From NCBI GenBank assembly GCA_002179805.1, contig NAVB01001814.1, positions 1-28,011 of the forward strand: 28,011 nt of DNA. The letters are read 5' to 3'. The notes beneath the pieces were generated by a model. The model was given only the letters and a program-made list of their open reading frames with translations, had not been told where the DNA came from and searched no databases. Made by a program: the position numbers and the translations under genes. The DNA comes from Acanthamoeba lenticulata. Taxonomy: Eukaryota > Discosea > Longamoebia > Acanthamoebidae. Positions 1 through 10,187 of this stretch are shown in pieces (position 1 is the first letter of the stretch; every line of letters begins with the position of its first letter).

Positions 1-8
1 TACTGCAG

Positions 9-101
9 AAGAAGCTCTGGGATCGTAATTATCCTCCGCTTCCTCCCCTGTGGCCCATGCCCTTCCTCCTTCTCCATCTAGCGAGGGGCGGTGGCGCGTA
101 A
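9..101 (+). other. possible last exon of an upstream plus-strand gene
   Basis: The window opens with an acceptor-like CTGCAG at 3-8, followed by an open frame of 30 codons ending in TAA at 99-101. The predicted tail is rich in Pro and Leu. An A-rich stretch with ATA/ATAA repeats (about 109-150) follows and could be 3' flanking sequence. No family can be recognised from so short a piece, and the frame may be open by chance. The remaining sequence to 244 holds nothing else I can support; the transporter gene ends at 245 on the other strand. Confidence 0.2.
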
Positions 102-244
102 AACACCCAAAAAGAAAATAATAATAATAATAAAACAAAAAACCCCAAAAAATTGTTGGGGAGAAGATGACACGTTCTCTCCCGCACTTCCAGGAGCTCC
201 TAGGCCAAGAACTACATATTTACACGTGTGACGGTCGACAATGG

Positions 245-2378
245 TTACCGCTCCAGGGGCGAGTCGTCCACGTTTTCACGGGCGGGACTGCGCGCCAGCG
301 TCCACCAGTGCAAACCAGCCACGGGTACAAAGCCCACGCACGCGGCTATCATGATCGTGAACGTGAGTTGTGTCAGACATCCGGTCAAGTCCCTTCCCCA
401 CCTCCAGATGGGCAACGAGAACGAACCTGCAAAAAGGAGAAGCATGGTCTTGAAGCTGAGCCACTCCACTAACGCGCCTCCAATGAGCGGCCCTTTGGAT
501 GGCGCAGACTCTTATGTCAATCAAAAGTGGAAGAGCAATCAGGTCGAAGAAGAGGTCCGTACCGCCCAACATGCCAAAGGCGTAGAACCAGTTGAATATG
601 GCGTAGACCCGGCCGTAGACTCCCCCGCCCATCGCATCCACAGTCGCGGCCAGTTCAGAGAGCGTCGGCGTGAGCGCGCAGGCCGAGGTGACGCCAACGG
701 CTACCAGCATGACGATCATCAACCACAGCTGGTGGGGCATCCAGAGCAGACTCTGTTGCACGATTTTCACCATCGCCTTCGTTAATCACAAGCCAACTTG
801 AGCCATCATGTGCAAGGCGAAGGCTGAACCAGAGAGATGGAGAGCGTGACGAGGCCGACGAGCATGGGAACGCGTCCGCCGATCCGATCTGAGAGCCAGC
901 CGACCAGGGGAGCCATGGTGCCGTGCGCCAGGGCCATGGCCATGAAGGCCAGCCCGATCACCACCGACGACGCGCTGAAGCGCTCTGGTATGAACACAGG
1001 GCACGGCTAAGCTATAGCTCGAGTTAAAATGAATAATAGGAATTAATGGTACACAAACCTTGGAGGACGGCTGGCAGGGTGGGCTCGAGGACGGTGATGG
1101 CGTTGGCGCCTAGGGCTACGATAATGTTGGTGACCAGCACATTGCGGTTGAGTAGGATCTCGAAGAAGGTCGGCGACCGCTTGGCCACCGGCGGCGGCAA
1201 ATGCTGGCGCACCTTCTCCAGGTCCTCATCGGTGTACAGCACGTCGTCGGCCGTCGCTGCAGTGGAATACAACGTTTGATCAGTGGGGAGGGCTGACACG
1301 GCTGGCTCTTGGGAAAAAGCGCACAGTAGCCAAAGCCCTTCATCGGCGTGGTGTCCTCGCCGCGGTGCTGCGCCAGCAAGTGCGTGCTGGCGGTGGCCTC
1401 TGATCCGTCTCCAGCCTCGCCCTGGTCACTGTCATACAGGCGGGCTGGCTTCACGCGCTCCGTGATGAGCACCACCCGCACGATGGCGTCGAGCAGCGCC
1501 ATGCCTGCCACCCACGAGGGCCCCGTGAGTCCCGTGACCGAGCTCGAGCGAAGGAGGAGAATGGAAGCCAGAGAGACCAGAAGCGAGGAAAAACGGCATC
1601 TGGTAGCCGCCAAACTGGTACACGAAACCGCCGAACGGCGGGCCGATCAGCATGCCGAGCGACATCGCGGTCATGACGATGCCCATGACGCTCCCGAGCT
1701 CTTCTGCCGGGTAGGTGTCGGCCAGCAGCGCCAGGCCGGCCACCCACGTCGCCGCTGAGCTCGCGCCCTGCATGAACCGTGCCAGGACCATCAACGGGTA
1801 GTTTCTGCAGCGCACGACAGAACCCGTCAGCTACAACCGTCCGAGCTGTGGCCATGAGCGTGACGAGAGGGACCCAGTACTGGGTGAAGGCCAGCGTGAT
1901 GGTGGCGGCGCTCAGGCCCACCAGGCCGCCCAGCATGGGCCACTTCCGTCCAACCCTGGGAAACCACATGTGCAGAGCACGTGCCATTGCGTGTAGCCAC
2001 ACTGCCGGTTATGGAACCAGACGGAGGCCGGAGCTCAAAGAGGAGGGTGCCTTACGTGTCGGCGAGGATGCCAAGAAGTGGCGTGAACAAGAGCAGGCCG
2101 CCGGCGTAGCCAGCAAACAAGACGCCCAGCTGAGTGGGCGGCACCAAAGCACAAGACACGTGGTGGCGGAGGAGGTTGGCGGACGAGGGTGGCATGAAAG
2201 AAAGGAGCTGCAGGGCCCATGGGAGGAGGTTCTGTACCTGGAAGGGGGTGACTTGCAGCACCTCCGGCACGAAGATAGGAACCACCATGCCGTACACCAA
2301 CCCGTCTGTGAACACGGCAACAGCCACCACGATGAGCGAGGAGACCGGCGCCTCACGTAGCGCCTCGAGTCGACCCAT
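245..2378 (-). CDS. major facilitator superfamily transporter (DHA1-like)
   Basis: Exons on the minus strand: 2378-2238, 2129-2056, 1955-1881, 1804-1578, 1504-1325, 1256-1059, 984-830, 776-563, 492-245; together 1512 nt, 503 residues, in frame. It is a 12-helix-type MFS carrier most like the DHA1/vesicular amine transporter group, which exchange small molecules for protons; the substrate cannot be read from sequence. Helix 1 has FTDGLVYGMVVPIF, the loop 2-3 motif A is GRKWPML, and the helix 5 antiporter motif C region is GMLIGPPFGGFVYQFGG. The second half repeats the pattern with SDRIGGRVPML and GGPLIGGALVEWL. A hydrophilic linker of about 80 residues joins the halves. I start at the ATG at 2378, 12 residues before helix 1; an upstream in-frame TTG is not a credible start. 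The last exon has a poorly conserved stretch between helices 11 and 12 that might hide another intron. Confidence 0.88.
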
Positions 2379-2792
2379 CTCCTCGCGCGTGTTGTGTAAC
2401 AACGAAATCTTACAGCCTTCGAGGAAGCATCCGCTTCTCCATTTTCTCTCGGTTTAGTTATTATTTATGAAATGCTTTTCCTTCAGTTCGGGCTCATCGG
2501 CGATTCCACGGAGAAGTCGGCGAAAGCACGAACCAGCTGCGTGTACACCGGGTGGCCGACCTCGAAACGTAGAGGAAACCCATCCCGAACTTGACTGAGG
2601 CCTTTGGACACGCGCTCGGATCACGGTGATTCGCACCGGAGCCGTGTGTTCTCGTCACTGCTTCCCCAATTCCATTGCAAAACGGCCAACTGCGGCGTCT
2701 CAGTTGAATTCTCTACACCTCAGCGCCACTCTGGATAGACGTTTAGAGCGAGAGAGAAGCGAACACTAAAACTCAACAATCGCACAACAAAC
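2379..2792. promoter_or_regulatory. shared divergent promoter region (transporter / CNNM gene)
   Basis: This 414-bp gap separates two genes read outward in opposite directions, so both promoters and both 5' leaders must lie here. The 45 bases before the CNNM ATG are A-rich and free of ATG, as expected of a leader. I see no clear TATA box or repeated operator-like element. Confidence 0.4.
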
Positions 2793-5016
2793 ATGAAAAG
2801 CCGGCATGCAGCGCTCACAGCTCTCAGCCTGGCCGTTGGCGCAGGGCCGCACCTGGTCCGGGCCGACTGGGCCTTTGACATTCCACATGTGGGGACGGTC
2901 GAGATAGCTCACCTCCCCACAGTCGGCGCCAGCTTCGCCATCTTGCTCAGCTCTTGCTTCGTCCTTCTCTGCCTCGCAGGTGAGCCCTTTTTTTCGATCT
3001 TTGTTCTTTTTTCGTTCTTTTTGGCTGATGTATCGGCGCCATTCTCATGCTCAGGCATGCTCTCGACACTGACCATCAGCCTCATGTCCACCGATATGGT
3101 GAGCCTCCAAATCCTCATCAATGGTGGCGGCACACCCCGAGAACAAAAATACGGTACGTCCTCCTCCTCCTTCCGCTCCCCCAAACCCGTCCGGGGTACT
3201 CATCTGATGAGGTCTTGCCTCTCAGCCTCGCGAATTGCAAGCGTGACGAAGAAGCGCCACTTGCTCTTGGCTACTCTCTTCATCGCCAACGCCGCGGTCA
3301 TGTCTGCCCTTCCCGTCCTCCTCTACTTGTACGCTTACCTTTTTGCTCTTCCCTACAATGAGGGCTGGAGACTCACTTGTGTTCGTGGTCCAGCCTCTTT
3401 GGACCGCTCCCGGCCGTGCTGTTGGCCGTCGGCTCCATTCTGGTCGCTGGCGAGTACGTTCTTTCGCTTCAGCTCGAATCGAACGGCGGTCTTTCAAGCC
3501 CACCAGATGCTTACCATTTGCTGCTTGTGTGCGCGTAGGCTGATGCCGCAGGCCTTGGGCTCGCGGTACGGCCTCTTCATCGGCGGCAACCTCGTGTGGC
3601 TGGCCTGGGCGCTGATCGCGCTCCTCTACCCGCTTGCCTGGCCTGCGAGCCTCATCCTCGACTGGGCTCTGGCCGGCTCCCAGAGCACCTTTTACCGTCG
3701 TGCTGGTGCGTTTCATTTAGTTCTAATTATTCACATTTTTAATTTTTTAAAATAAAATGTGGATAATAATTCAAATTCCGCAGAGCTTGCCGAGCTGGTG
3801 AGCCTCCACGTCCGCGAGACGCAGGCCAAGGGCGCGGCCAAGCGCGAGCGGACGCTCGACGCCGCTGAGCGGGGCGAGCACCTCGAGGAGAGCGAGGAGG
3901 AAGGCCTCTCCGTCGACGAGGCCAACATCATCAAGGGTGCGCTCTCATTCGCCTTCTCCCTTGTGTCGGCCGCATGGTCTCACCGTCGCGCACCGTCGTC
4001 ATCATTAGGTGTGCTGGACATGAAGGTCAAGACGGTGTCCAAGTGCATGACCCCGCTGGCCAAGGTTTTCATGCTTTCCCTCTCGGACAAGCTCAACGAG
4101 AAGACCATGGACAAGGTACTCTTCGACGTCCCTCCCAATGGTCGGCTTGAAGGGAAGCTGACGGACCCACGCGCGCCACAGATTTTGCAGAGCGGGTTCA
4201 GCCGCGTGCCGGTGTACCAGGACAAGAAGAACAACATCATCGGGATGCTCATCGTCAAGAACCTGATCAAGCTGTCGCCCAAGGACGCCGTGCCCATCGA
4301 GGAGCTCAACCTCCACCGCCTTCCGACGGTGGGCGCCGACATGCCCCTCCACCCCATGCTCGACCTCTTCCAGCGCGGCCAGAGTACGCTTCGCCCTTCT
4401 TTGCTTCTTCTTGTCTTCGAAAAAGCATGCGATGCTGACGGGAGTTGAACCCGCGATCTGCGCAGGCCACATGGCGCTGGTGGTGGACCCGGCCGACCGG
4501 GTGACGGTGCAGGGCGTGATCACCATGGAGGACATCATCGAGGAGCTCATCCAGGAGGAGATCGCCGACGAGACCGACAACAACCGCGAGATGATGGACT
4601 CGCTCCGGGCGCAGGGCATGAAGCCCCGGTTCAACAAGAACCCGCTGGGCGACCGCGACACGCGCCGGCTGGAGCGCGCTGTGTCGTCCATCGTGCTGCC
4701 CTTCCGCAGCAACCCGCTCGACCAGGTCATCCAGGCCGGCGCCGCATCGGTTACGGGCGCCGGCGCGGGCCCGCAGCGTGGGCGCGCGGGCATGATCGAG
4801 GCCAGCAGCTACAACAACCTGCTGGGCCTCAAGAAGGCGGCCGGCAAGCAGCGCATCCTGACCCCGCCGGCGTCCTCTTCTTCGTCTTCCTCTTCGGTGG
4901 CCATCAACACCGACGTGCCCACCGACGGCGGCGCGGGCCTCGATGCCGATGCGCGCACGCCGCTGCTCAGCGGGCGGGCGCCCTCGACCACCCGCGTGAC
5001 CTTCGCACGCGACTAG
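2793..5016 (+). CDS. CNNM-family membrane protein with DUF21 and CBS pair
   Basis: Exons 2793-2979, 3055-3153, 3226-3328, 3394-3453, 3539-3705, 3784-3936, 4009-4115, 4182-4383 and 4466-5016 join to 1629 nt, 542 residues. The product resembles CNNM/MAM3 proteins, linked in animals and yeast to Mg2+ and other divalent metal homeostasis. Residues 1-24 look like a signal peptide. The DUF21 region (about 50-205) shows the family pattern: LSTLTISLMSTD, a GGTPREQKYA stretch, KKRHLLLATLFIANAAVMS, and ELMPQALGSRYGL before the last helix. A helical linker (206-256) leads to two CBS motifs (about 257-395) with KCMTPLAKVFML, SRVPVYQDKKNNIIGML and VQGVITMEDIIEELIQEEI, which in the family bind adenine nucleotide. 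The tail is Ser-rich and ends in LLSGRAPSTTRVTF. Most introns are phase 1. Metal specificity is not visible. Confidence 0.93.
4420..4459 (-). other. tRNA 3'-half-like sequence inside CNNM intron 8
   Basis: On the minus strand the intron 4384-4465 contains a T-arm-like stem and loop (GCGGG-TTCAACT-CCCGT, 4438-4454), with the B-box pattern GGTTCAACTCC, followed by seven bases like an acceptor 3' strand and then TTTTT (4424-4420), as in a Pol III terminator. No matching D-arm, anticodon arm or acceptor 5' strand precedes it; that side is CNNM coding sequence. I read it as a tRNA-derived fragment or a chance match, not a working tRNA. Confidence 0.3.
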
Positions 5017-5140
5017 GAAGCGCCTTTTTGTAATTGAAGCTCGTCGGAAATCTTTTTCGACTAATATCTCAAAAACAAATACTCAAAAAAGAAAGAAATA
5101 ATAAAGAATTAAAAACATATCAAAGCCACATTGTGGAGCC

Positions 5141-8100
5141 TTACAAGGCGCTCTCGTGCTGGTTGTGGCGCTCGCGGAGGTGGTGGGCGAAGGCGCGCAG
5201 GAAGTGCTCTTGGCGCTCGCTTTCGATGGCGCGCGGGTTGTTGCGCGCTTCGCGCACAAGGCGCACCACCGTCGCGACGTCGCCCGCCGCGGCGCCGTAT
5301 TGCAGGACGGTGCAGCCCGCCAGCACGCCGCACCGGCCGAGGCCGCTCCACGACACCAGGACCACGTTCTGGCCGGCGACGAGGGCGTCGCCTATCCACC
5401 GCACGAGCTCCGCCGTCTGCTCGAGCGACGGCGTCGAGTGGAAGAACACGGGCACGTGGTGGAACACGATGCCGCGCTTCTCGGCCAGCGTGCGCAAATT
5501 GCGCACGCCGCATTCAAAGAGCTCCTGGTCGTTGGCTAGGCACAGGAGGCGGTCGACGCCCTGCGCCCGCAGTTCGTCCAGGTCGAGCCCCTCGTCGCGC
5601 CACTTGCGGCCCGGGATGATGGTCATCCCCAGCCGGCCCGGCACCAGCGGCATCGCCTCGCGGGGCAGCCAGTATACGCGGATCGGGCCCTCGTGCCTCG
5701 AATAGGTCGCGGCCACCACCTCGGCGAACCCACACGCCGCCGCTGTGACGTCGCGATGGCCACACCATGCATAGAGAGAGAGAGAGAGAGAGACACAACC
5801 GGTCAGCCCGCGAGCCAAGGACAGGCGCGTAAGAATACGGACCGAGAGCCCACTTGCGGTTGAGCGGGGAGAGGTGCGAATAGGTCATGGCGTGGAGCGC
5901 GTAGCGGAGCAGCGGGATGGCCATGCCCAGCGGCTCGCGCCGGCCCTGCACGATGCCCACCGTGATCTTGCGCAGCGTGCGCACCGTGTGGTAGGCCCGC
6001 ACGAACTTGGGCTGGTGCAGGCCCGGCAGCGTCTCGGGCAGGTCCTCGCCCAGGTCCCTGCGCGTATGGTGAGCCTGCAGCAGCCCGCGAACAGACGACA
6101 ACAGCGACGACGACGACGAGGCGGGCCGCACCGAACGCGAAGGAGGAGGTTGGTAATGAGCATGCCCTCGGCCAGGTCCTCCTCGCTCTCGAGCGCGGTG
6201 AAGCAGTAGAGTGTGTCGGACTCGAGCTTGCTGACGTCCTTCAGCACATGCCCAGGGCCTGTGTGCGAGAAGTCGATGATCCAGATGTTGCGGTGGTCGT
6301 CCACCATGATGTTTCCCGCGTTCAGATCCCCGTGCTGCACGAGATAAATAATTGATTAACATTCTGATTATATTTATATTTATATTTATATTTATATTTA
6401 TATTTATATTTAGATTTATATTTATATTTATATTTATATTTATATTTTTAATTAATATTTAATTCAATTTGGAGTGGAGCGTGCCTGAATGGAGACGAGG
6501 TGGGCCTCGCCAGCATGGCGTGGCAGCTTGGGCAGGTCGTGCTCGAGGAAGAGCGCGACGTTCCTGAAGCTGGTGCCCCCGGCAAACTCCAGACGTTCTT
6601 GCTTGCCGTCCTCGACGCCCATCAGCTCGCGCACGCGCTCTGCGACTTTGTCGGGCCTGCTCACCATTTCGTTTCCCCCACCGCCCAACACCCTCGTCAA
6701 CGACAAGCCGCAGGCCTGGCTTGGTGGGCAAGCCGCGCGCACCGATCGGTGCCGCCGGCGGCGTAGGACCACCCGACGCCGTCAAAGTCCTGTACGACGA
6801 TGCAGAAGAGACGTGGCCGAGGAAGGGAAAGAGGTCAGGCGGGCGTGCACGGCATGGTCCACACGCGGTGCGCAGGCGGACGCACGTAAAAGTCGAGCAG
6901 CTTGAGCGGACGCATGATGGCCGCCCGGTAGAACCGGCCGAGGACCTCGACCAGTGCCGTGTTGATGATGTCGTCAATGTCGTCCTGTGGCGCTCCCTCG
7001 AGGTAGAGCGAGCGAAGCGTGGCCGAGCCCTTGCCCTTTTGCCGCATGGCAGCGTAGGCGAACTTGATGCCGGACCGCGTCTTGTAGTCGATGAAGCTGC
7101 ACACATAGACGCCCAAAAGGTTGGTTCATTCAATCGAAGAACCACCCAACGCAGAGATGCGAGCAATAGAGCGCAGGGCCAGTGGCGAGTACTCGTGAAT
7201 CGTGGGCGCGTTGTTGCCCAACACGTCCTGCACCCGCTCAAAGTTGACCCGCTCCTGTACAAGGCCGAGACACATCACGCCGCCGCGGGGGATGACGTCA
7301 GCACAGCTACGGCCACCCACAGGCGACGACAGGTCAGTTGGCGTGCCTGAGCGATCTCGGTGCGCGGGCCCAGCTTGAGGACGAACATGGGCTGCTCGTG
7401 GCCCACCATGTCGCAGGACTTGACCCGGAACACGAGCGACCCGGAGAAGCCGCCGGATAAGTGGTGCAGACTCACCCGCGTCGAGCTCCGGAACAAATAG
7501 CTGCGGGTTCGGCCCAGGTAAGTCGACATTCACCATCTACGCGGCGGAGCGCACTGGCACGAACCAGACGATGGACATGTCCTCGTCGCTGAGCGGGAGG
7601 GGCTCCGAGTCCTCCCCGACGACGGTGGGACAGTAGTCGTAGGAGATGGGTGGGAGGCCCAGCAGGGAGTCGGCCTTTGGGAGCAGCCACGCCACAAAGT
7701 CGCCCACGCTGTCGGTCACGGTGACCCCTGTACACCATAGATGGCAGCACCATCACCGTCGTCGCCATTTCCATCGAATCAGCAACAGTTCAGTTCATCA
7801 TCATACGATGAGCTCATGTGGTGCGAAAAAAACGCATCCCGAGCAGAGAATCCGCACCGAGGACGGTCTTGAGGTGCTTCAGGGCTGTGAAGTGGTCCGC
7901 GCGCGAGCCGCCGGCAGTCAGGGCGCTGCAAGTGCCCAAGTCCTTGACGCGCAGCCGAGTGCGCAGGTCGTACAACAGATACGACACCTGCACGTCAACC
8001 ACATAAGAACACGTCTTCAGATCCGAAGGCCTACGCCAGCGATGGTCGAGAGCAACCCACGTGACCTTGACCTCGGTCCACACGCCGACAACGCCGATCC

Positions 8101-8832
8101 GCAGCTTGGCGCCCTTGGCCTCTGCCTTGGCCTGAGCGGTCTTGAGGAGCTCAGGCAAGTTGGTCTCCTCGAAATCATTGAGGCCCGTCCTCTGAGCGTG
8201 CCAGCCGGGCGCTGTGAATTGAAGGCACAACAATAAAAAGAAATGGGCGGCTCGCGGAGAGTTGGGATGGGTTGAGCCACCTCACTGGCATTTACGAAGA
8301 ACTCGTTGGGCCGGTTCTTGGCTCCCTCTTCGAGGCCCAGCACGAGCGAGGCGCCGGGCGTGCCGGCCAGGCAGTGCTCGCCGAACCTCGTGAAGTGCTC
8401 CTCGCCCTCTGCTTTCGCGTGCCAATCGCTGGTGCCCAAGAAGGATGAGCTGAAATGCCACCGTGCAACTTCCTTGACAAGGTTTGGTGAGTGCGGCCGC
8501 AGGAGGGAGCCGACCGTATGTGGATGATCATGAGCTCATCTGTGTCCTGCATGCGCGCCCAGTGGACGAGCTGGCCAAGCGGTCCTGCATGGTGTGGAGC
8601 GCCATGATATCTGAGCGCTGACAGCTCGCCCTGCTACCTCCAGAGCTCTCGTTTGGGGAAAGTCCGTACCAGGGGCTTCCCTCGAGCAGCCGCGGCCGAT
8701 GAGGCGCTCTGACTCGGACCGACCGACGTGCATGCGGTTGGGCAGAGGTTCAGTAAGCGACAGCGGTCGCAGCAGATCATTCTGGAGGCACTGCGTCACC
8801 AGCACTGAGTACCAGGTCCCGTTTTCCTGCAT
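5141..8832 (-). CDS. isochorismatase-like / kinase-like / phosphatase-like fusion protein
   Basis: Fourteen exons: 8832-8670, 8584-8515, 8428-8281, 8191-8066, 7987-7858, 7727-7541, 7500-7347, 7254-7193, 7096-6886, 6789-6743, 6656-6485, 6334-6132, 6057-5843, 5742-5141; 2490 nt, 829 residues. Residues 1-250 resemble isochorismatase-type hydrolases (LVTQCLQNDLL, HIRDWHAK, FGEHCLAGTPGA, GVVGVWTEVKV, SALTAGGSRADHF). Residues 280-600 resemble aminoglycoside/choline-kinase-like phosphotransferases: LSGGFSGSLVFRV loop, Lys317 in FVLKLGP, HGDLNAGNIMVD (Asp493, Asn498), Asp511 in WIIDFSHTGPG. Residues 640-829 resemble CDKN3/dual-specificity phosphatases. The kinase motifs are intact; the outer domains lack their usual catalytic residues. 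The domains recall bacterial multidomain proteins; I recall a similar kinase-like domain described as ternary-complex-associated domain 9, unverified. Introns 7255-7346 and 6335-6484 need GC donors. Exon 3/4 has an alternative in-frame splice (8286/8211), and exon 12/13 may also have one (6138/6081). Confidence 0.85.
5773..5792. repeat. (AG)10 microsatellite
   Basis: Ten AG units lie within the last intron (5743-5842) of the fused gene. In the sense of that gene the tract is CT-rich and sits about 30 nt before the acceptor, so it may act as a polypyrimidine tract. Confidence 0.9.
6369..6446. repeat. (ATATTT)n hexanucleotide array
   Basis: About thirteen copies of a six-base AT-only unit, with one A-to-G change near 6413, fill much of the intron 6335-6484 of the fused gene. 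The array is sharply AT-rich against GC-rich exons. The intron is the longest in that gene and has a GC donor. Confidence 0.92.
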
Positions 8833-9095
8833 TCATGAGGGTGAGTTACGTCCATGCACCATAGTCTAAAATATAGAATGACTTCATCAACACGCGCCTG
8901 GGTGGGTGAGTCAGTGCTTGGGTGGTCATCCATCCTTGCGCCAAGCTAAAGAAAAGAGAAAATGAAAAGAAAACCACCTTAACCGCCTTTTGCTGCTCTC
9001 GCCACCTCTTGATCTTCACCACACGCCCTCAAAATCGATCGGCCCCCTTTTTCTTCCTAAGACCTCTGAGCCTTATTGCCTGCAGCACTACGTCC
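8833..9095. promoter_or_regulatory. shared divergent promoter region (fusion gene / F-box gene)
   Basis: This 263-bp gap lies between two divergent genes. An AT-rich core near 8863-8880 (TCTAAAATATAGAATG) is the best candidate for a TATA-like element and lies about 35-45 bp from the fusion-gene ATG. The part next to the F-box gene is a pyrimidine-rich leader. The assignment rests on position and composition only. Confidence 0.35.
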
Positions 9096-9740
9096 ATGCA
9101 ATCGCTCCCCGACGAGCTTCTCTTAATCGTCCTTGCAGCCTTGCCACCAGCAGACTTGCGCCGCTTCATGCTCACTAGCAAGAGGCACCACGAGCTGGCT
9201 CTCGGCCACTTGAATCATCAGGCCAAGCGCTACGCGAAGAGAGCTGCACCCAAGCTTCTCGTGGGTGCAAAGAGAACGAGGTTCGTGATGGGCAAGCTGA
9301 CCCGCCTCGTGTCCCCTGGGCTTGTGCTGGAGGCCTATCGAGGACGGCACGGCCTCGAAGTCGACATCCGCCAGGGGGAGACTCAGGAGGACGAGGTCGT
9401 TTGCAGCTACGGCCTGGACTTCACTCTCCCGCCCCTCCTTGTTGATCCCATCAGCTTTTTCATTCGCTCTCCCCGGTGTCTCATCGAGTATGCGGACGGC
9501 ACAAACTTCCTCATCCGGGTGAGGGACAAGTGGACGCGCACCAGCGAGTTCTCGTTTAAGGAGTTCGCGATCAACGATGCCCAAGAGGGCCACACCATCC
9601 AGTTCCCTTTTTTCACTGTGGACCAACAAACGGAATCAAGCGGTCCCTATCACGAGTGCAGCCTGCCATTGATGAGAAAGGCCAACGCTGAGATACAAGG
9701 CCTCTTGGACCTGCTCCAGCAGAACGACATGATCATTTAA
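9096..9740 (+). CDS. small F-box protein
   Basis: A single-exon gene of 214 residues. Residues 1-36 match the F-box: LPDELLLIVLAALPPADLRR followed by a Thr-Ser-Lys and a His-rich stretch where the family often has a conserved Trp. F-box proteins usually join SKP1-cullin ubiquitin ligases and present a substrate with the C-terminal part. Here residues 60-214 form a basic linker, then a probably beta-rich region with no family I recognise; it ends in a Leu/Gln-rich helix (IQGLLDLLQQND). The frame is open upstream to 8922, but the ATG at 9096 places the F-box at the N terminus as usual, and the upstream part reads like a leader. The F-box is weaker than in the larger F-box gene of this window (17342-19653). 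Confidence 0.78.
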   Translation: MQSLPDELLLIVLAALPPADLRRFMLTSKRHHELALGHLNHQAKRYAKRAAPKLLVGAKRTRFVMGKLTRLVSPGLVLEAYRGRHGLEVDIRQGETQEDEVVCSYGLDFTLPPLLVDPISFFIRSPRCLIEYADGTNFLIRVRDKWTRTSEFSFKEFAINDAQEGHTIQFPFFTVDQQTESSGPYHECSLPLMRKANAEIQGLLDLLQQNDMII

Positions 9741-10187
9741 GAAGAGAAGAAGAAGAAGAAAAGGTTTTTGCTCCTGCCTTTCTCACGCCTGTGGTGGCCC
9801 ACTGACACCTCGCGGTACGTCATCCTATGCTTGTGGTCTTTGCCTCAAGATTGACACGTCCTGCAATCTCTGCAGAGGTACTTGGACCATTGAGCTAGGC
9901 CAATCAGCTTGCTCCGTAGTTTTAAGCCACCCAGAAATGCCACCGGGCCATGTTGTTGTTACGCCCGCAGTGGCGTGCCCAAGAGCAAATGGCCCCGAGC
10001 GCCATTCCATCAGGCTCGTGCCCGAGCAGGGGCCGAAATTCAGCAGAGAGATGAGCCCTTCATCAGGTCGCTGGAGCTTACGGCACCCCCATAAAAGGCG
10101 GCCTGCCCCATTTTGCCGAGTAGCATTCACATCCCCACGCTCGAGCACACCCCACCATCGAACATCCTCATCAACCTGCCCCGAGTG
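9741..10187 (+). promoter_or_regulatory. intergenic region with TATA-like element
   Basis: These 447 bp hold the 3' flank of the F-box gene and the promoter of the secreted glycoprotein gene. ATAAAAGG at 10091-10098 is a TATA-like sequence about 90 bp before the ATG at 10188, in a GC-rich surrounding. Open frames on both strands here have no recognisable product. Confidence 0.4.

Noticed and set aside
4420..4459. A complete tRNA gene
   Set aside because: Only the T-arm and a 3' end are present; no D-arm, anticodon arm or pairing acceptor strand precedes them.
5141..6334. Separate gene for the phosphatase-like domain
   Set aside because: The acceptor at 5743 joins in frame to the preceding exon of the kinase-like part, and there is no room for a promoter or separate leader between them.
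6369..6446. CRISPR-like or satellite array
   Set aside because: The unit is only six bases, without spacers, and lies inside an intron; it is a microsatellite.
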